From assembly GCA_021848555.1 (NCBI GenBank), contig JAJZUN010000082.1, positions 1 to 9,217 on the forward strand: 9,217 bases of DNA, given 5' to 3'. The stretch comes from Pseudomonadota bacterium (GTDB taxonomy: Bacteria; Pseudomonadota; Gammaproteobacteria; Burkholderiales; SG8-39). Below are positions 1-6,135 of the stretch, in pieces (positions within the stretch are counted from its first letter, which is position 1; every line of letters begins with the position of its first letter). The translations under genes and the position numbers were made by a program. The notes under the pieces are model-generated. The model worked only from the letters and a program-made list of their open reading frames with translations. It was not told where the DNA came from and ran no database searches.

Positions 1-258
1 CTTGTTACAGCCGCAGTAATAGCAAATAGTGTCGCAAAACGGCAAGTGGACGTATAATGCGAGCGATCTGGTCATCCCGCCAACGTTTCGTTTTGCCAGC
101 CAACTGCGATACGCGGCCTCGTCGAAGGCCTCGACAAAGCGGTCTGCTGTAGGATACGAGGTGTAACGCGGACCGCTGACGTTGAATTTCATCAGCAGTT
201 CGGCGTCGACCTGTATATTGTTCTGGGACGGATTAATGCGTAAGGCTTTTACGTTCAT
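1..258 (-). CDS. hemN: Oxygen-independent coproporphyrinogen III dehydrogenase (partial, N-terminal 86 residues)
   Basis: Reading the complement from ATG at 258-256 gives an open frame to the window edge. Residues 29-37 read GPRYTSYPT, and residues 75-84 carry C-xxx-C-xx-C-G-C followed by NK. This is the radical-SAM signature of HemN, with the extra fourth cysteine seen in E. coli HemN. The enzyme decarboxylates coproporphyrinogen III to protoporphyrinogen IX without O2 in the cytoplasm, supplying haem when oxygen is scarce. About 80% of the gene lies beyond the left edge. The start is 9 residues longer than E. coli HemN, and I see no strong ribosome binding site before it; no ATG, GTG or TTG closer to the conserved block offers a better start. 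It diverges from fnr across a short gap with an FNR box, which fits its usual anaerobic activation. Family is confident; exact start less so. Confidence 0.93.
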   Translation of the reverse strand, partial: MNVKALRINPSQNNIQVDAELLMKFNVSGPRYTSYPTADRFVEAFDEAAYRSWLAKRNVGGMTRSLALYVHLPFCDTICYYCGCNK

Positions 259-291
259 CGGTGAAGTCTGCCCAATTCCAAGATGGAAATG

Positions 292-305
292 TTGATGTGG
301 ATCAA
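292..305. promoter_or_regulatory. FNR/ANR box in the hemN-fnr divergent region
   Basis: The sequence TTGATGTGGATCAA is a perfect match to the FNR consensus TTGAT-N4-ATCAA. Its centre (298.5) is about 40 bases from the hemN ATG and 31 bases from the preferred fnr ATG. It could activate hemN and/or autoregulate fnr. I see no convincing -10 hexamer at class II distance toward hemN, so which promoter it controls is uncertain. Confidence 0.85.
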
Positions 306-329
306 AATTCTACCTTACGCGCAGGCAAA

Positions 330-1073
330 ATGAGCGCACCCAAGCTTGCTCGGGTCATAGACATTCATGCACTGAAGAATGCCTGTTCCAATTGCAGTTT
401 GCGTGAGATGTGCCTCCCGACCGGACTCAATCCGGACGAGATCGAGAAGCTGGACCAGATGGTCTATACGCGCAAACGCGTCAAGCGCGGCGACAGTGTA
501 TACCGTTCCGAAGAGAAATTCGGCTCCCTCTACGCCATACGCAGCGGCTTTTTCAAGACCACCCTGGTCATGGAGGACGGCCGCGACCAGGTCACCGGAT
601 TTCACATGGCCGGCGACATGCTGGGCATGGACGGCATAGGCGCGGACCAGCACTCCTGCAATGCCGTGGCCCTGGAAGACAGCGAGGTATGCGTCATCCC
701 CTACGGCCGGCTGGAAGAGCTGTCGCGTGAGATCTACGAGTTGCAGCAGCACTTTCACAAGGTAATGAGCCGCGAAATCGTGCGCGAGCACGGCGTCATG
801 CTGCTGTTGGGCAGTATGCGCGCCGAGGAGCGCCTAGCCGCGTTTTTGCTGAACCTGTCGCAGCGCTTCACCTCGCGCGGTTATTCCGCGTCGGAATTCA
901 ATCTGCGCATGACGCGCGAGGAGATCGGCAGCTACCTCGGCCTGAAACTGGAGACCGTCAGCCGTACCTTCTCCAAGTTCCAGGAAGACGGCCTGATCGG
1001 CGTGCAGCAAAAGAATATCCGCATCCTCGACGGCGAGGGCCTGAAGAGCGTGCTGGGCCGCGAACCCGGCTAA
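330..1073 (+). CDS. fnr: FNR-type [4Fe-4S] oxygen-sensing transcription regulator
   Basis: This is a 247-residue CRP/FNR-superfamily regulator. Numbered from ATG 330, the cluster cysteines are C19, C22, C28 and C121, one off E. coli FNR C20, C23, C29 and C122, which strongly supports this start. Dimer-helix I150 and E153 correspond to E. coli I151 and D154. The C-terminal helix-turn-helix has E208-x-x-S211-R212, matching the residues that read TTGAT. An in-frame GTG at 261 would add 23 residues but would place the perfect FNR box inside the gene and leave 2 bases to hemN, so it is disfavoured. Without oxygen the protein should bind a cluster, dimerise and regulate microaerobic genes, likely hemN and the cco cluster nearby. 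The TAA stop is immediately followed by the terminal repeat of a MITE-like element. A specific subfamily name (Anr, Btr) cannot be settled here. Confidence 0.93.
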   Translation: MSAPKLARVIDIHALKNACSNCSLREMCLPTGLNPDEIEKLDQMVYTRKRVKRGDSVYRSEEKFGSLYAIRSGFFKTTLVMEDGRDQVTGFHMAGDMLGMDGIGADQHSCNAVALEDSEVCVIPYGRLEELSREIYELQQHFHKVMSREIVREHGVMLLLGSMRAEERLAAFLLNLSQRFTSRGYSASEFNLRMTREEIGSYLGLKLETVSRTFSKFQEDGLIGVQQKNIRILDGEGLKSVLGREPG

Positions 1074-1074
1074 G

Positions 1075-1106
1075 AGCCCGTTGCAAAATGAGAAAAACGG
1101 GCTTTT
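1075..1106 (+). terminator. Rho-independent terminator of fnr
   Basis: AGCCCGTT (1075-1082) pairs perfectly with AACGGGCT (1096-1103), with a 13-nt loop, followed by further T residues to 1106. It starts one base after the fnr stop codon. Its left arm is part of the left terminal repeat of the MITE-like element, so the element seems to provide the terminator. Confidence 0.7.
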
Positions 1107-1110
1107 CGTT

Positions 1111-1138
1111 CGCGCAAGGTTGACCAAGACCTTGCGCG
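1111..1138. repeat. Inverted repeat, 10-bp stem
   Basis: CGCGCAAGGT (1111-1120) and ACCTTGCGCG (1129-1138) are perfect inverted copies with an 8-nt loop. Part of the right arm also pairs with 1338-1348 near the other end of the element, suggesting nested palindromy of the whole element. Confidence 0.75.
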
Positions 1139-1181
1139 CTACGCCGCGAAGCAAGTCCTCTTGGGGGACGCGCGCCAACCA

Positions 1182-1220
1182 TGCTTTCTGTACGGATAGA
1201 AAGCATCCGTACAGAAAGCA
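1182..1220. repeat. Inverted repeat, 15-bp stem with alternative pairing
   Basis: Arms 1182-1196 and 1206-1220 are perfect 15-bp inverted copies around a 9-nt loop. The loop itself contains AGAAAGCA (1198-1205), the same word as the distal end of the right arm (1213-1220). TGCTTTCT at 1182-1189 can therefore form either an 8-bp or a 15-bp hairpin, but not both. Confidence 0.8.
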
Positions 1221-1262
1221 CGGTTATGGGTAAGAACCGGGAAAGCATGGGGTTTTATCCAA

Positions 1263-1313
1263 GATCGTCGATTGTATGCGGATAGTTTCATCATCCGCAT
1301 ACAATCGACGATC
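1263..1313. repeat. Perfect inverted repeat, 21-bp stem
   Basis: Arms 1263-1283 and 1293-1313 are exact inverted copies over 21 bp with a 9-nt loop, AGTTTCATC. This is the strongest palindrome in the window. There is no T-tract after it on either strand, so it does not look like a terminator. Confidence 0.85.
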
Positions 1314-1314
1314 C

Positions 1315-1339
1315 GCACGGACGGATTCATCGTCCGTGC
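1315..1339. repeat. Inverted repeat, 9-bp stem
   Basis: GCACGGACG (1315-1323) and CGTCCGTGC (1331-1339) are perfect inverted copies with a 7-nt loop, one base after the 21-bp palindrome. The loop GATTCAT resembles the neighbouring loop, which contains TTCATC. Confidence 0.75.
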
Positions 1340-1388
1340 AAGGTCTTGCTAGCTCATTTTGCAACCGTTTCTAAGCGCAACGCCAAGC

Positions 1389-1407
1389 AACGGGGCAGGC
1401 CCCGTTT
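1389..1407 (-). terminator. Possible terminator downstream of the cco/usp genes
   Basis: AACGGGGC (1389-1396) and GCCCCGTT (1399-1406) form an 8-bp GC-rich stem. It lies about 95 bases past the usp stop codon. No clear T-tract follows on the minus strand, so intrinsic termination is uncertain; the hairpin could also work on the plus strand. The rest of 1408-1499 shows nothing I can assign. Confidence 0.35.
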
Positions 1408-1499
1408 CGAATTCCCGGTATCCTGCCCTCTCCGAGATTCGCGCCGCGCGCGGCATCGCTCCCGCTGCGCCTCATCACTAACCGGTATTCCCCAATCGG

Positions 1500-1943
1500 T
1501 CAGCGGTACACCAGCACCGGAATCTTGCTGTGGGTCAGCACCTTGTGGGTTTCGCTGCCCAGCAACATGCCGGAAAGCCCCCGGCGGCCATGCGACGCCA
1601 TGAAGATCAGATCGCATTTTTCCTTTTTCGCCACGCTGATGATGCCGGCATAGGGCGTCTCGGCCGTCACCACTGCGCCGCGGTACTTCAACCCGGCGGC
1701 GCACGCCGCAGTTTCGATCTGCGCCAGATATTTCTCCCCGGCCTCGCGCGCGTGGCGCTCGAACTCCTTGGGCGTCGGCATGTCCGGCGGAATGTAGTCG
1801 CCGAAATAATAAGGCTGGAACGGCTCGACCACATAACAGCCGGTGACCCTGGCATCGATGCTCTTGGCGAAACTCAGCCCCGATTTGATCGCATTCATCG
1901 ATAGTTTCGAACCGTCGGTCGGAATCAATATATTCGTGAACAT
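1500..1943 (-). CDS. Universal stress protein, UspA family
   Basis: This 147-residue single-domain Usp protein begins NILIPTDGS, the first strand plus the Asp (D10) that contacts the nucleotide in this fold. Near the C-terminus it has ASHG (116-119), nine residues, then GS (129-130), close to the ATP-binding G-2x-G-9x-G-S/T motif of MJ0577-type proteins. The first glycine is alanine here, so nucleotide binding is likely but not certain. It ends IPVLVYR, a typical last strand. A strong AAGGAGGT site sits 5 bases before ATG 1943. It follows the small membrane protein by 21 bases and is probably the last gene of the cco transcript, suggesting a role in low-oxygen or energy stress. Anr-controlled usp genes are known in Pseudomonas; the exact role here is inferred. 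Confidence 0.92.
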   Translation of the reverse strand: MFTNILIPTDGSKLSMNAIKSGLSFAKSIDARVTGCYVVEPFQPYYFGDYIPPDMPTPKEFERHAREAGEKYLAQIETAACAAGLKYRGAVVTAETPYAGIISVAKKEKCDLIFMASHGRRGLSGMLLGSETHKVLTHSKIPVLVYR

Positions 1944-1964
1944 GGCACCTCCTTGAAAAACCGT

Positions 1965-2264
1965 TCAACTGCAACCATCCGCTTGTCCCCGCTTGGGGCA
2001 GCCCTCAGGCCGGCCCGTCCCCGGCAGCGGACAGCGATTCACTTCGAAGGGCGAGCGCTGCAGGAAGCAGGTTAGCGCGCTCGACGCCGCGGCGAAAGCC
2101 CAGAACAGAAAGAAACCGATCGAATAGACCGCGGTTCGGCCCAATTCCACCGGTTCGCCCAGGACATGCATGTCCTTGGGGTCAAACAGGCTGAAGGTAA
2201 TCCCTTCGGCGATGCCGGCGACCAGAAACGCCGGCCACAGGATCCACATGAGTCTTCGGCTCAT
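1965..2264 (-). CDS. Small inner-membrane protein of the cco cluster, function unknown
   Basis: This 99-residue protein has two hydrophobic segments, about residues 5-25 and 44-68, joined by a polar loop with FDPKDMH. A hydrophilic tail (69-99) holds three cysteines (C78, C89, C98), and C66 lies near the end of the second helix. The start overlaps the ccoH stop by four bases (ATGA) and follows a strong GGAGGAGG site, so coupled translation is likely. I recall similar short proteins ending in a SPFEVNRCPL-like stretch beside betaproteobacterial fixGH genes, but cannot verify that. It is not CcoS, which is shorter with one helix. An assembly or accessory role for the oxidase is an inference from position only. 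Confidence 0.8.
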   Translation of the reverse strand: MSRRLMWILWPAFLVAGIAEGITFSLFDPKDMHVLGEPVELGRTAVYSIGFFLFWAFAAASSALTCFLQRSPFEVNRCPLPGTGRPEGCPKRGQADGCS

Positions 2265-2797
2265 TGCTTGCCCTCCTCCCTTGAATAGCCTGCCCCCGCC
2301 GCAGGCAAGGCCGCGCGCCCCCCCAGCGTCAGGCCGCCGGCCGAGGGCAGCGTCCAGTCGCCCGTCAGGCGCCAGTCGCCCTGCTCCAGCACCACATGCC
2401 AGCGTCCGGCCCGCGGCGGCTGTATTTGCCCCTCGTAGACGCCCGGCCCGGCCATGGCCAGCGCCACCCTCTGATCCATGCCGGCCCGCGTCGGATGCGC
2501 CAGCTGCAGGGTCAGCGTACCGCCCGGCGCGATGTCCAGCAGCACGCGCACGCGGCCGTCGACGAGAAACAGTTCGGCGTGTATGCCCAGGCGCTCGGCA
2601 GTATCGCTGCGGCCTATGGTCTTGTTGATGGCCATGCCCTCTTTGTAATAATCGTCCATCACCAGACCGTCGTCGCTGCGCACCGCCAGCCAGGCGGTAA
2701 CCAAGCCCGCGACGACGACGGTCGCGGGGCCTGCCATCAATATCCAGGGCCAGGGTTCGCGATACCAGGGCTGCGCCTGCAACTTGTTCAGGTTCAT
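2261..2797 (-). CDS. ccoH: FixH/CcoH family cbb3 oxidase assembly protein
   Basis: This 178-residue protein has a short cytoplasmic N-terminus, one transmembrane helix (about 17-38) and then a periplasmic domain. Just after the helix is DDYYKEG (48-54), the family's most recognisable motif. A beta-rich region with GRWHV and a W-R-x-x-GDW pattern (132-148) fits the FixH fold. FixH/CcoH associates with the cbb3 oxidase and is needed for its assembly or stability. The gene starts 7 bases after ccoG, with GAGG 5 bases before the ATG, and overlaps the next gene by 4 bases. The C-terminal 25 residues are rich in Gly and Ala and look poorly conserved. The usual next genes, ccoI (copper P-type ATPase) and ccoS, are not found downstream within the window. 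Confidence 0.9.
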   Translation of the reverse strand: MNLNKLQAQPWYREPWPWILMAGPATVVVAGLVTAWLAVRSDDGLVMDDYYKEGMAINKTIGRSDTAERLGIHAELFLVDGRVRVLLDIAPGGTLTLQLAHPTRAGMDQRVALAMAGPGVYEGQIQPPRAGRWHVVLEQGDWRLTGDWTLPSAGGLTLGGRAALPAAGAGYSREEGKQ

Positions 2798-2804
2798 CTG
2801 CGCC

Positions 2805-4256
2805 TCATCTCACCAGGAATATCGAGCGTTCCCGCACAGCGATGGCCGGGTCGTCGGCGGCGCCGACTTCGAATTCGATTTTATGCGACCCGGCCGGCAA
2901 GCGCCCCTTCTCGATGCGCACCCGCACCGGCACCATGCGCGTGGCCGCTCCGGGAATCTCCACCGCATCCGCATCCACCACCTGCAGGGTGGGCGCGCCG
3001 CTGGCGTGGATGACGAAGCGATGCGGCGTTTCCTGCGTGTTCATGATCTGCAATTGATAGATGTTTTCCACCCAGCGTTCGTCGATCTCGCGCGAGAGAC
3101 TTGCCCGATCGCGGATCACGTCGACCTTGAGCGACACCCGCGTGTACAGGGCAACGCCGATCGCGATGATCACGGTCCACAGGATCGCGGTGTAGACCAG
3201 CACCCGCGGCCGCAGCGACCGCGCGACGATCTGGCGCGAAGTCAGCTTCTTCTGCAGCGCGTTTTCGGTAGTATAGCGGATCAGCCCCTTGGGGTAACCC
3301 ATCCGTGCCATCACCTGGTTGCAGCCGTCGATACAGGCGGCGCAGCCTATGCATTCGTATTGCAGGCCGTCGCGGATATCGATCCCGGTGGGGCAGACCT
3401 GGACGCAGAGGTTGCAGTCTACGCAATGCCCGAGTCCCAGCGCCGCCGCGTCGATATTGCGCGCCCGCGGGCCGCGCGGTTCGCCGCGCTCGGGGTCATA
3501 GGTGATAATCAGGGTGTCCGGATCGAACATGGCGCTCTGGAAGCGCGCATACGGGCACATGTACTTGCACACCTGCTCGCGCATCCAGCCCGCATTGCCG
3601 TAGGTGGCGAAACCGTAGAACAGGATCCAGAATATTTCCCAGGCGCCCAGCGCGGGTGCGCTGCCCGCCCCGCCTGCCGCGGCCAAGCCCGCCACCTCGG
3701 CGGCAAGCACATGGATAGGCGTGAAATAGCCGACGAAGGTAAAGCCGGTCCACAGAGAAAGCGCCAGCCAGAGCCCATGTTTCGCCGCCTTGAGGCCGAG
3801 CTTGCGCGCCGACCAGGGTTCCCGGTCCAGGCGCATGCGCGCAACGCGGTCGCCCTCCACCTTGCGCTCGATCCACATGAAGATTTCCGTGTACACGGTC
3901 TGCGGGCAGGCATAGCCGCACCACAGCCGTCCGGCCACGGCGGTAAACAGGAACAGCGACAGCGCGGATACCACCAGGAACCCGGTGAGATAAATGAAAT
4001 CCTGGGGCCAGAAGACGATGCCGAAAATGTAGAACTTGCGCGCCACCAGATCGAACAACACGGCCTGGCGTCCGTTCCAGACCAGCCAGGGGCCGCCGTA
4101 GTACACCAGTTGGGTGAAAAAGACCAAGGCCCAGCGCCAGCGCGCGAACCAGCCGCTTACCGCGCGCGAATAGATTTCCCGGCGGCTTTCATACAACGGC
4201 TGTTCGACCGCCTCGGCCGGTCTGGACAGGTCGGATTCTTTTGAAATGTCATTCAC
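2805..4256 (-). CDS. ccoG: Cytochrome c oxidase accessory protein CcoG (FixG/RdxA family)
   Basis: This 483-residue polyferredoxin-like membrane protein has hydrophobic segments near 41-60, 87-107, 161-181, 205-222 and 351-371. Two CxxxCP motifs, C113-C117 and C230-C234, resemble NapH/NosR-type membrane electron carriers. Two [4Fe-4S] motifs follow: C278-C281-C284-C288 and C302-C305-C308-C312. Residues 372-483 form the periplasmic Ig-like FixG C-terminal domain. CcoG has been shown to act as a cupric reductase in CuB insertion into cbb3 oxidase in Rhodobacter. The start is GTG at 4256, with no good Shine-Dalgarno, set inside a palindrome flanked by TTGAAATG direct repeats; no in-frame ATG lies nearby. 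It is separated from ccoP by 123 GC-rich bases, the largest gap in the cluster, so its expression may be set partly separately. Confidence 0.95.
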   Translation of the reverse strand: MNDISKESDLSRPAEAVEQPLYESRREIYSRAVSGWFARWRWALVFFTQLVYYGGPWLVWNGRQAVLFDLVARKFYIFGIVFWPQDFIYLTGFLVVSALSLFLFTAVAGRLWCGYACPQTVYTEIFMWIERKVEGDRVARMRLDREPWSARKLGLKAAKHGLWLALSLWTGFTFVGYFTPIHVLAAEVAGLAAAGGAGSAPALGAWEIFWILFYGFATYGNAGWMREQVCKYMCPYARFQSAMFDPDTLIITYDPERGEPRGPRARNIDAAALGLGHCVDCNLCVQVCPTGIDIRDGLQYECIGCAACIDGCNQVMARMGYPKGLIRYTTENALQKKLTSRQIVARSLRPRVLVYTAILWTVIIAIGVALYTRVSLKVDVIRDRASLSREIDERWVENIYQLQIMNTQETPHRFVIHASGAPTLQVVDADAVEIPGAATRMVPVRVRIEKGRLPAGSHKIEFEVGAADDPAIAVRERSIFLVR

Positions 4257-4270
4257 GAATGATTGAAATG
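4241..4270. repeat. Direct repeats flanking a palindrome at the ccoG start
   Basis: TTGAAATG occurs at 4241-4248 and again at 4263-4270. Between them is the 14-bp palindrome TCATTC-AC-GAATGA (4249-4262). The ccoG GTG codon (4256-4254) lies in the middle. It could be a protein-binding site or a translational control element; there is no match to a known operator that I recognise. Confidence 0.5.
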
Positions 4271-4291
4271 CAAGAATGCGCCCGAAACGCC

Positions 4292-4379
4292 GCGCACCCG
4301 GAGCCGGTGCGCAAGCGCCGGACCGCCACCGCCCGCGGACGGTTCGCCGCCCGCGGTTGCCGGCGCCGCTATGCGGCGC
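4292..4379 (-). other. GC-rich stem-loops in the ccoP-ccoG gap
   Basis: Two perfect hairpins stand out: GCGCACC/GGTGCGC (4292-4298 with 4306-4312) and GCGCCGC/GCGGCGC (4363-4369 with 4373-4379), the latter directly after the ccoP stop. Between them CGCCCGCGG occurs twice. No T-tract follows on the minus strand, so these look more like RNA-stabilising or processing structures than an intrinsic terminator. Confidence 0.5.
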
Positions 4380-5321
4380 TCACTTGGCGGCGGGTTTTTC
4401 CGCCGGTGCGGCTGCCGCACCCGGCTTGTTGGAAAGACTCCACACATAGGCCGTCAGTATATGCACTTTGGCCTCCCCGAGGAGTTCCTTTTGCGCCGGC
4501 ATGACATCGATGCGACCCTTGCTGATGGTCTCGATCAGCGCCGGTTCGTCCGACCCGTGCAACAGCGCCTTGATGTTCAGGTTCTCCGAGCCTATGGCCG
4601 GGTTGCCCTTGGCGTCGGGGCCGTGACAGGCGGCACAGACGGTCGGGAACTTATCCTTGCCGCGCGCAGCGCGCAGGGAATCGAAGGTGCTGCCGTTGAG
4701 CGACATCACGTAATGCGCCATATCCTTCACGCCGTCGTCGCCGAGCACCGCGCCCCAGGGCGGCATGATTCCTTTGCGCCCGTTGCTGATCGTTTCCTTG
4801 ATCATCTCGGGTTCGCCGCCCCACATCCAGTGGATGTCGGTCAGGTTCGGATAGCCTTTGCCGCCGCGGGCGTCCGACGAATGGCATTGCGCGCAATTGT
4901 TCAGGAACAGCTTTTGTCCCAGGGCCATTGCCACCGGATCGGCCGCCAGAAGCTTGATGTCTGTTTTCGCGTATTTTTCATAGATCGGACCCGATTGCGC
5001 ATTGGCCTGCGCCACTTCCTCGTCGTGCTGCTTTTTCGAAGTCCACTGATACGAGCCGGTATAGGTGCCCAAGCCCGGATACAGGAACAGATAGAGCAAA
5101 CCGAAAACAATGGTTATATAGAACAGCCAGATCCACCAGCGCGGCAGCGGATTGTTGTACTCGACCAGGTCCTCGTCCCAGGCGTGACCGGTCGTTTCCT
5201 CTTCGGAGCCGGACACCTTGCGCGTGCTCATCACCTGCAGCAGCACGCCGCAGGCGATGATGCTCACGATGGTGATGATGCTGATATAGCCGCTCCAGAA
5301 ACCGCTGGTGAAATCGCTCAT
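4380..5321 (-). CDS. ccoP: cbb3-type cytochrome c oxidase subunit III, dihaem CcoP
   Basis: This 313-residue subunit has two transmembrane helices (about 8-30 and 62-82) and two c-type haem domains. The first haem site is C143-A-Q-C146-H147 with likely axial Met M186 in GIMPPWG. The second is C229-A-A-C232-H233 with likely axial Met M274 in VMPAQ. Residues 54-62, EYNNPLPRW, are typical of the N-terminal CcoP domain. CcoP passes electrons from soluble or membrane cytochromes through CcoO to the CcoN active site, in the periplasm. The start overlaps the ccoQ stop by 4 bases (ATGA) with GGGGAG just upstream. The Ala/Pro-rich tail (300-313) has no recognisable function. Length and motifs indicate an intact gene. 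Confidence 0.97.
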   Translation of the reverse strand: MSDFTSGFWSGYISIITIVSIIACGVLLQVMSTRKVSGSEEETTGHAWDEDLVEYNNPLPRWWIWLFYITIVFGLLYLFLYPGLGTYTGSYQWTSKKQHDEEVAQANAQSGPIYEKYAKTDIKLLAADPVAMALGQKLFLNNCAQCHSSDARGGKGYPNLTDIHWMWGGEPEMIKETISNGRKGIMPPWGAVLGDDGVKDMAHYVMSLNGSTFDSLRAARGKDKFPTVCAACHGPDAKGNPAIGSENLNIKALLHGSDEPALIETISKGRIDVMPAQKELLGEAKVHILTAYVWSLSNKPGAAAAPAEKPAAK

Positions 5322-5485
5322 TTCCGCTCCCCGTATCCGATCCTGTCTTCCTCTTCGTCAAAAGGCAGACGCGCCGCCTGATCGAAGCCCGCTTTGCTGC
5401 GGTCGCTGTAAGCCCAAAGCACGATGGCTACGAACAGCACAAAAAACACCACGGTGACCACCGTGCGCAAGACGTTGATGTCCAT
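5318..5485 (-). CDS. ccoQ: cbb3-type oxidase small subunit CcoQ/FixQ
   Basis: This short gene encodes 55 residues starting MDINVLRTV. There is one transmembrane helix (about 6-25, ending IVLWAYS), then a charged tail with FDQAARLPF followed by an acidic EEED run, the usual CcoQ pattern. CcoQ is a single-helix subunit that stabilises the interaction of CcoP with the CcoNO core. Two in-frame ATGs exist, at 5488 and 5485. The GAGG site is 2 bases from the first and 5 from the second, so 5485 is preferred, giving a TGATG overlap with the ccoO stop. Its stop overlaps the ccoP ATG. Position between ccoO and ccoP confirms the identification. Confidence 0.92.
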   Translation of the reverse strand: MDINVLRTVVTVVFFVLFVAIVLWAYSDRSKAGFDQAARLPFDEEEDRIGYGERK

Positions 5486-6120
5486 CATTGCCTCACCGGG
5501 GCGGCTGCAGCACCCGCTTTGATCGCGGTGCCCAGGCCCTGCAGGTAGGCGATCAGGATGTCCTGCTCGGTCTTGCCGGCAAGCTGCTTGCCGGCGCCGG
5601 CAATATCCGCATCGCTATAGGGCACGCCTACGCTGCGCAGGGCGCGCATCTTGGCCTCGATGTCGTCGCTTTTCGCCGCGGTCTTCGCCAGCCAGGGATA
5701 GCCGGGCATATTGGATTCCGGCACCAGGGCGCGCGGATTGTTGAGGTGGGTGCGGTGCCAGTCGTCGCTGTATTTGCCGCCGACGCGGTGCAGATCCGGT
5801 CCGGTGCGCTTGCTGCCCCACTGGAACGGGTGGTCGTAGACGAATTCGCCCGCGACCGAGTAATGGCCATAACGCTCGGTCTCGGCGCGCAGCGGGCGGA
5901 TCATCTGCGAGTGGCAGTTGTAGCAGCCTTCACGCAGATAAATATCGCGGCCGGCGAGCTGCATCGGCGTGTAGGGCTTCAATCCGGTCACCGGCTCGGT
6001 GGTGGATCTCTGAAAATACAGAGGCACGATTTCCACCAGACCGCCGAAGGCAATCGCCAGAACGATCAGAACGATCATCAGGGCGCTGTTTTTTTCTATC
6101 ATGCTGTGGCTGAAATTCAT
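5485..6120 (-). CDS. ccoO: cbb3-type cytochrome c oxidase subunit II, monohaem CcoO
   Basis: This 211-residue membrane-anchored cytochrome c has one N-terminal helix (about 12-34) and a periplasmic domain. The haem site is C66-Y-N-C69-H70 in [14 protein letters not shown], and the axial methionine is M138 in ESNMPGYPW. Other family blocks are visible: [20 protein letters not shown] and HLNNPR. CcoO relays electrons from CcoP to haem b of CcoN. The ATG at 6120 is preceded by GGAGAG at 7 bases and lies 15 bases after the ccoN stop. A second in-frame ATG is at residue 7 but is less well placed. Its TGA shares a base with the ccoQ start codon. The gene is complete and ordinary for the family. Confidence 0.97.
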   Translation of the reverse strand: MNFSHSMIEKNSALMIVLIVLAIAFGGLVEIVPLYFQRSTTEPVTGLKPYTPMQLAGRDIYLREGCYNCHSQMIRPLRAETERYGHYSVAGEFVYDHPFQWGSKRTGPDLHRVGGKYSDDWHRTHLNNPRALVPESNMPGYPWLAKTAAKSDDIEAKMRALRSVGVPYSDADIAGAGKQLAGKTEQDILIAYLQGLGTAIKAGAAAAPVRQ

Positions 6121-6135
6121 GGTTTTTCTCTCCGC

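Larger units (their letters stand above)
1074..1371. mobile_element. MITE-like palindromic element, about 298 bp
   Basis: The left end GAGCCCGTTGCAAAATGAG (1074-1092) and the complement of the right end (1353-1371), GAAACGGTTGCAAAATGAG, agree at 16 of 19 positions, and the inner 13 bases are identical. TAA flanks both sides (1071-1073 and 1372-1374), as expected of a 3-bp target duplication. Inside are a second inverted pair (1125-1135 with 1338-1348, 11 bp) and four hairpins. No credible protein is encoded, so it would be non-autonomous. The TIR style and TNA duplication recall some IS5-family elements; that is from memory and not tested. It lies between convergent fnr and the end of the cco cluster, and looks less GC-rich than its neighbours. 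Alternatively it could be a non-mobile intergenic palindrome cluster, with the TAA match by chance. Confidence 0.68.

Noticed and set aside
261..329. GTG at 261 as start of fnr, adding 23 residues
   Set aside because: It would sit 2 bases from hemN and put a perfect FNR box inside the coding region; starting at 330 aligns the cysteines with E. coli FNR at an offset of one.
1139..1330. 63-codon minus-strand frame inside the hairpin region
   Set aside because: Made almost entirely of palindrome arms, with no ribosome site or recognisable protein.
1182..1339. Hairpin series as a CRISPR array
   Set aside because: The arms differ from hairpin to hairpin; there is no repeated unit with spacers and no cas gene.
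2784..4244. Plus-strand open frame of 486 codons opposite ccoG
   Set aside because: Antisense shadow; the minus strand clearly encodes CcoG with all its cysteine motifs.
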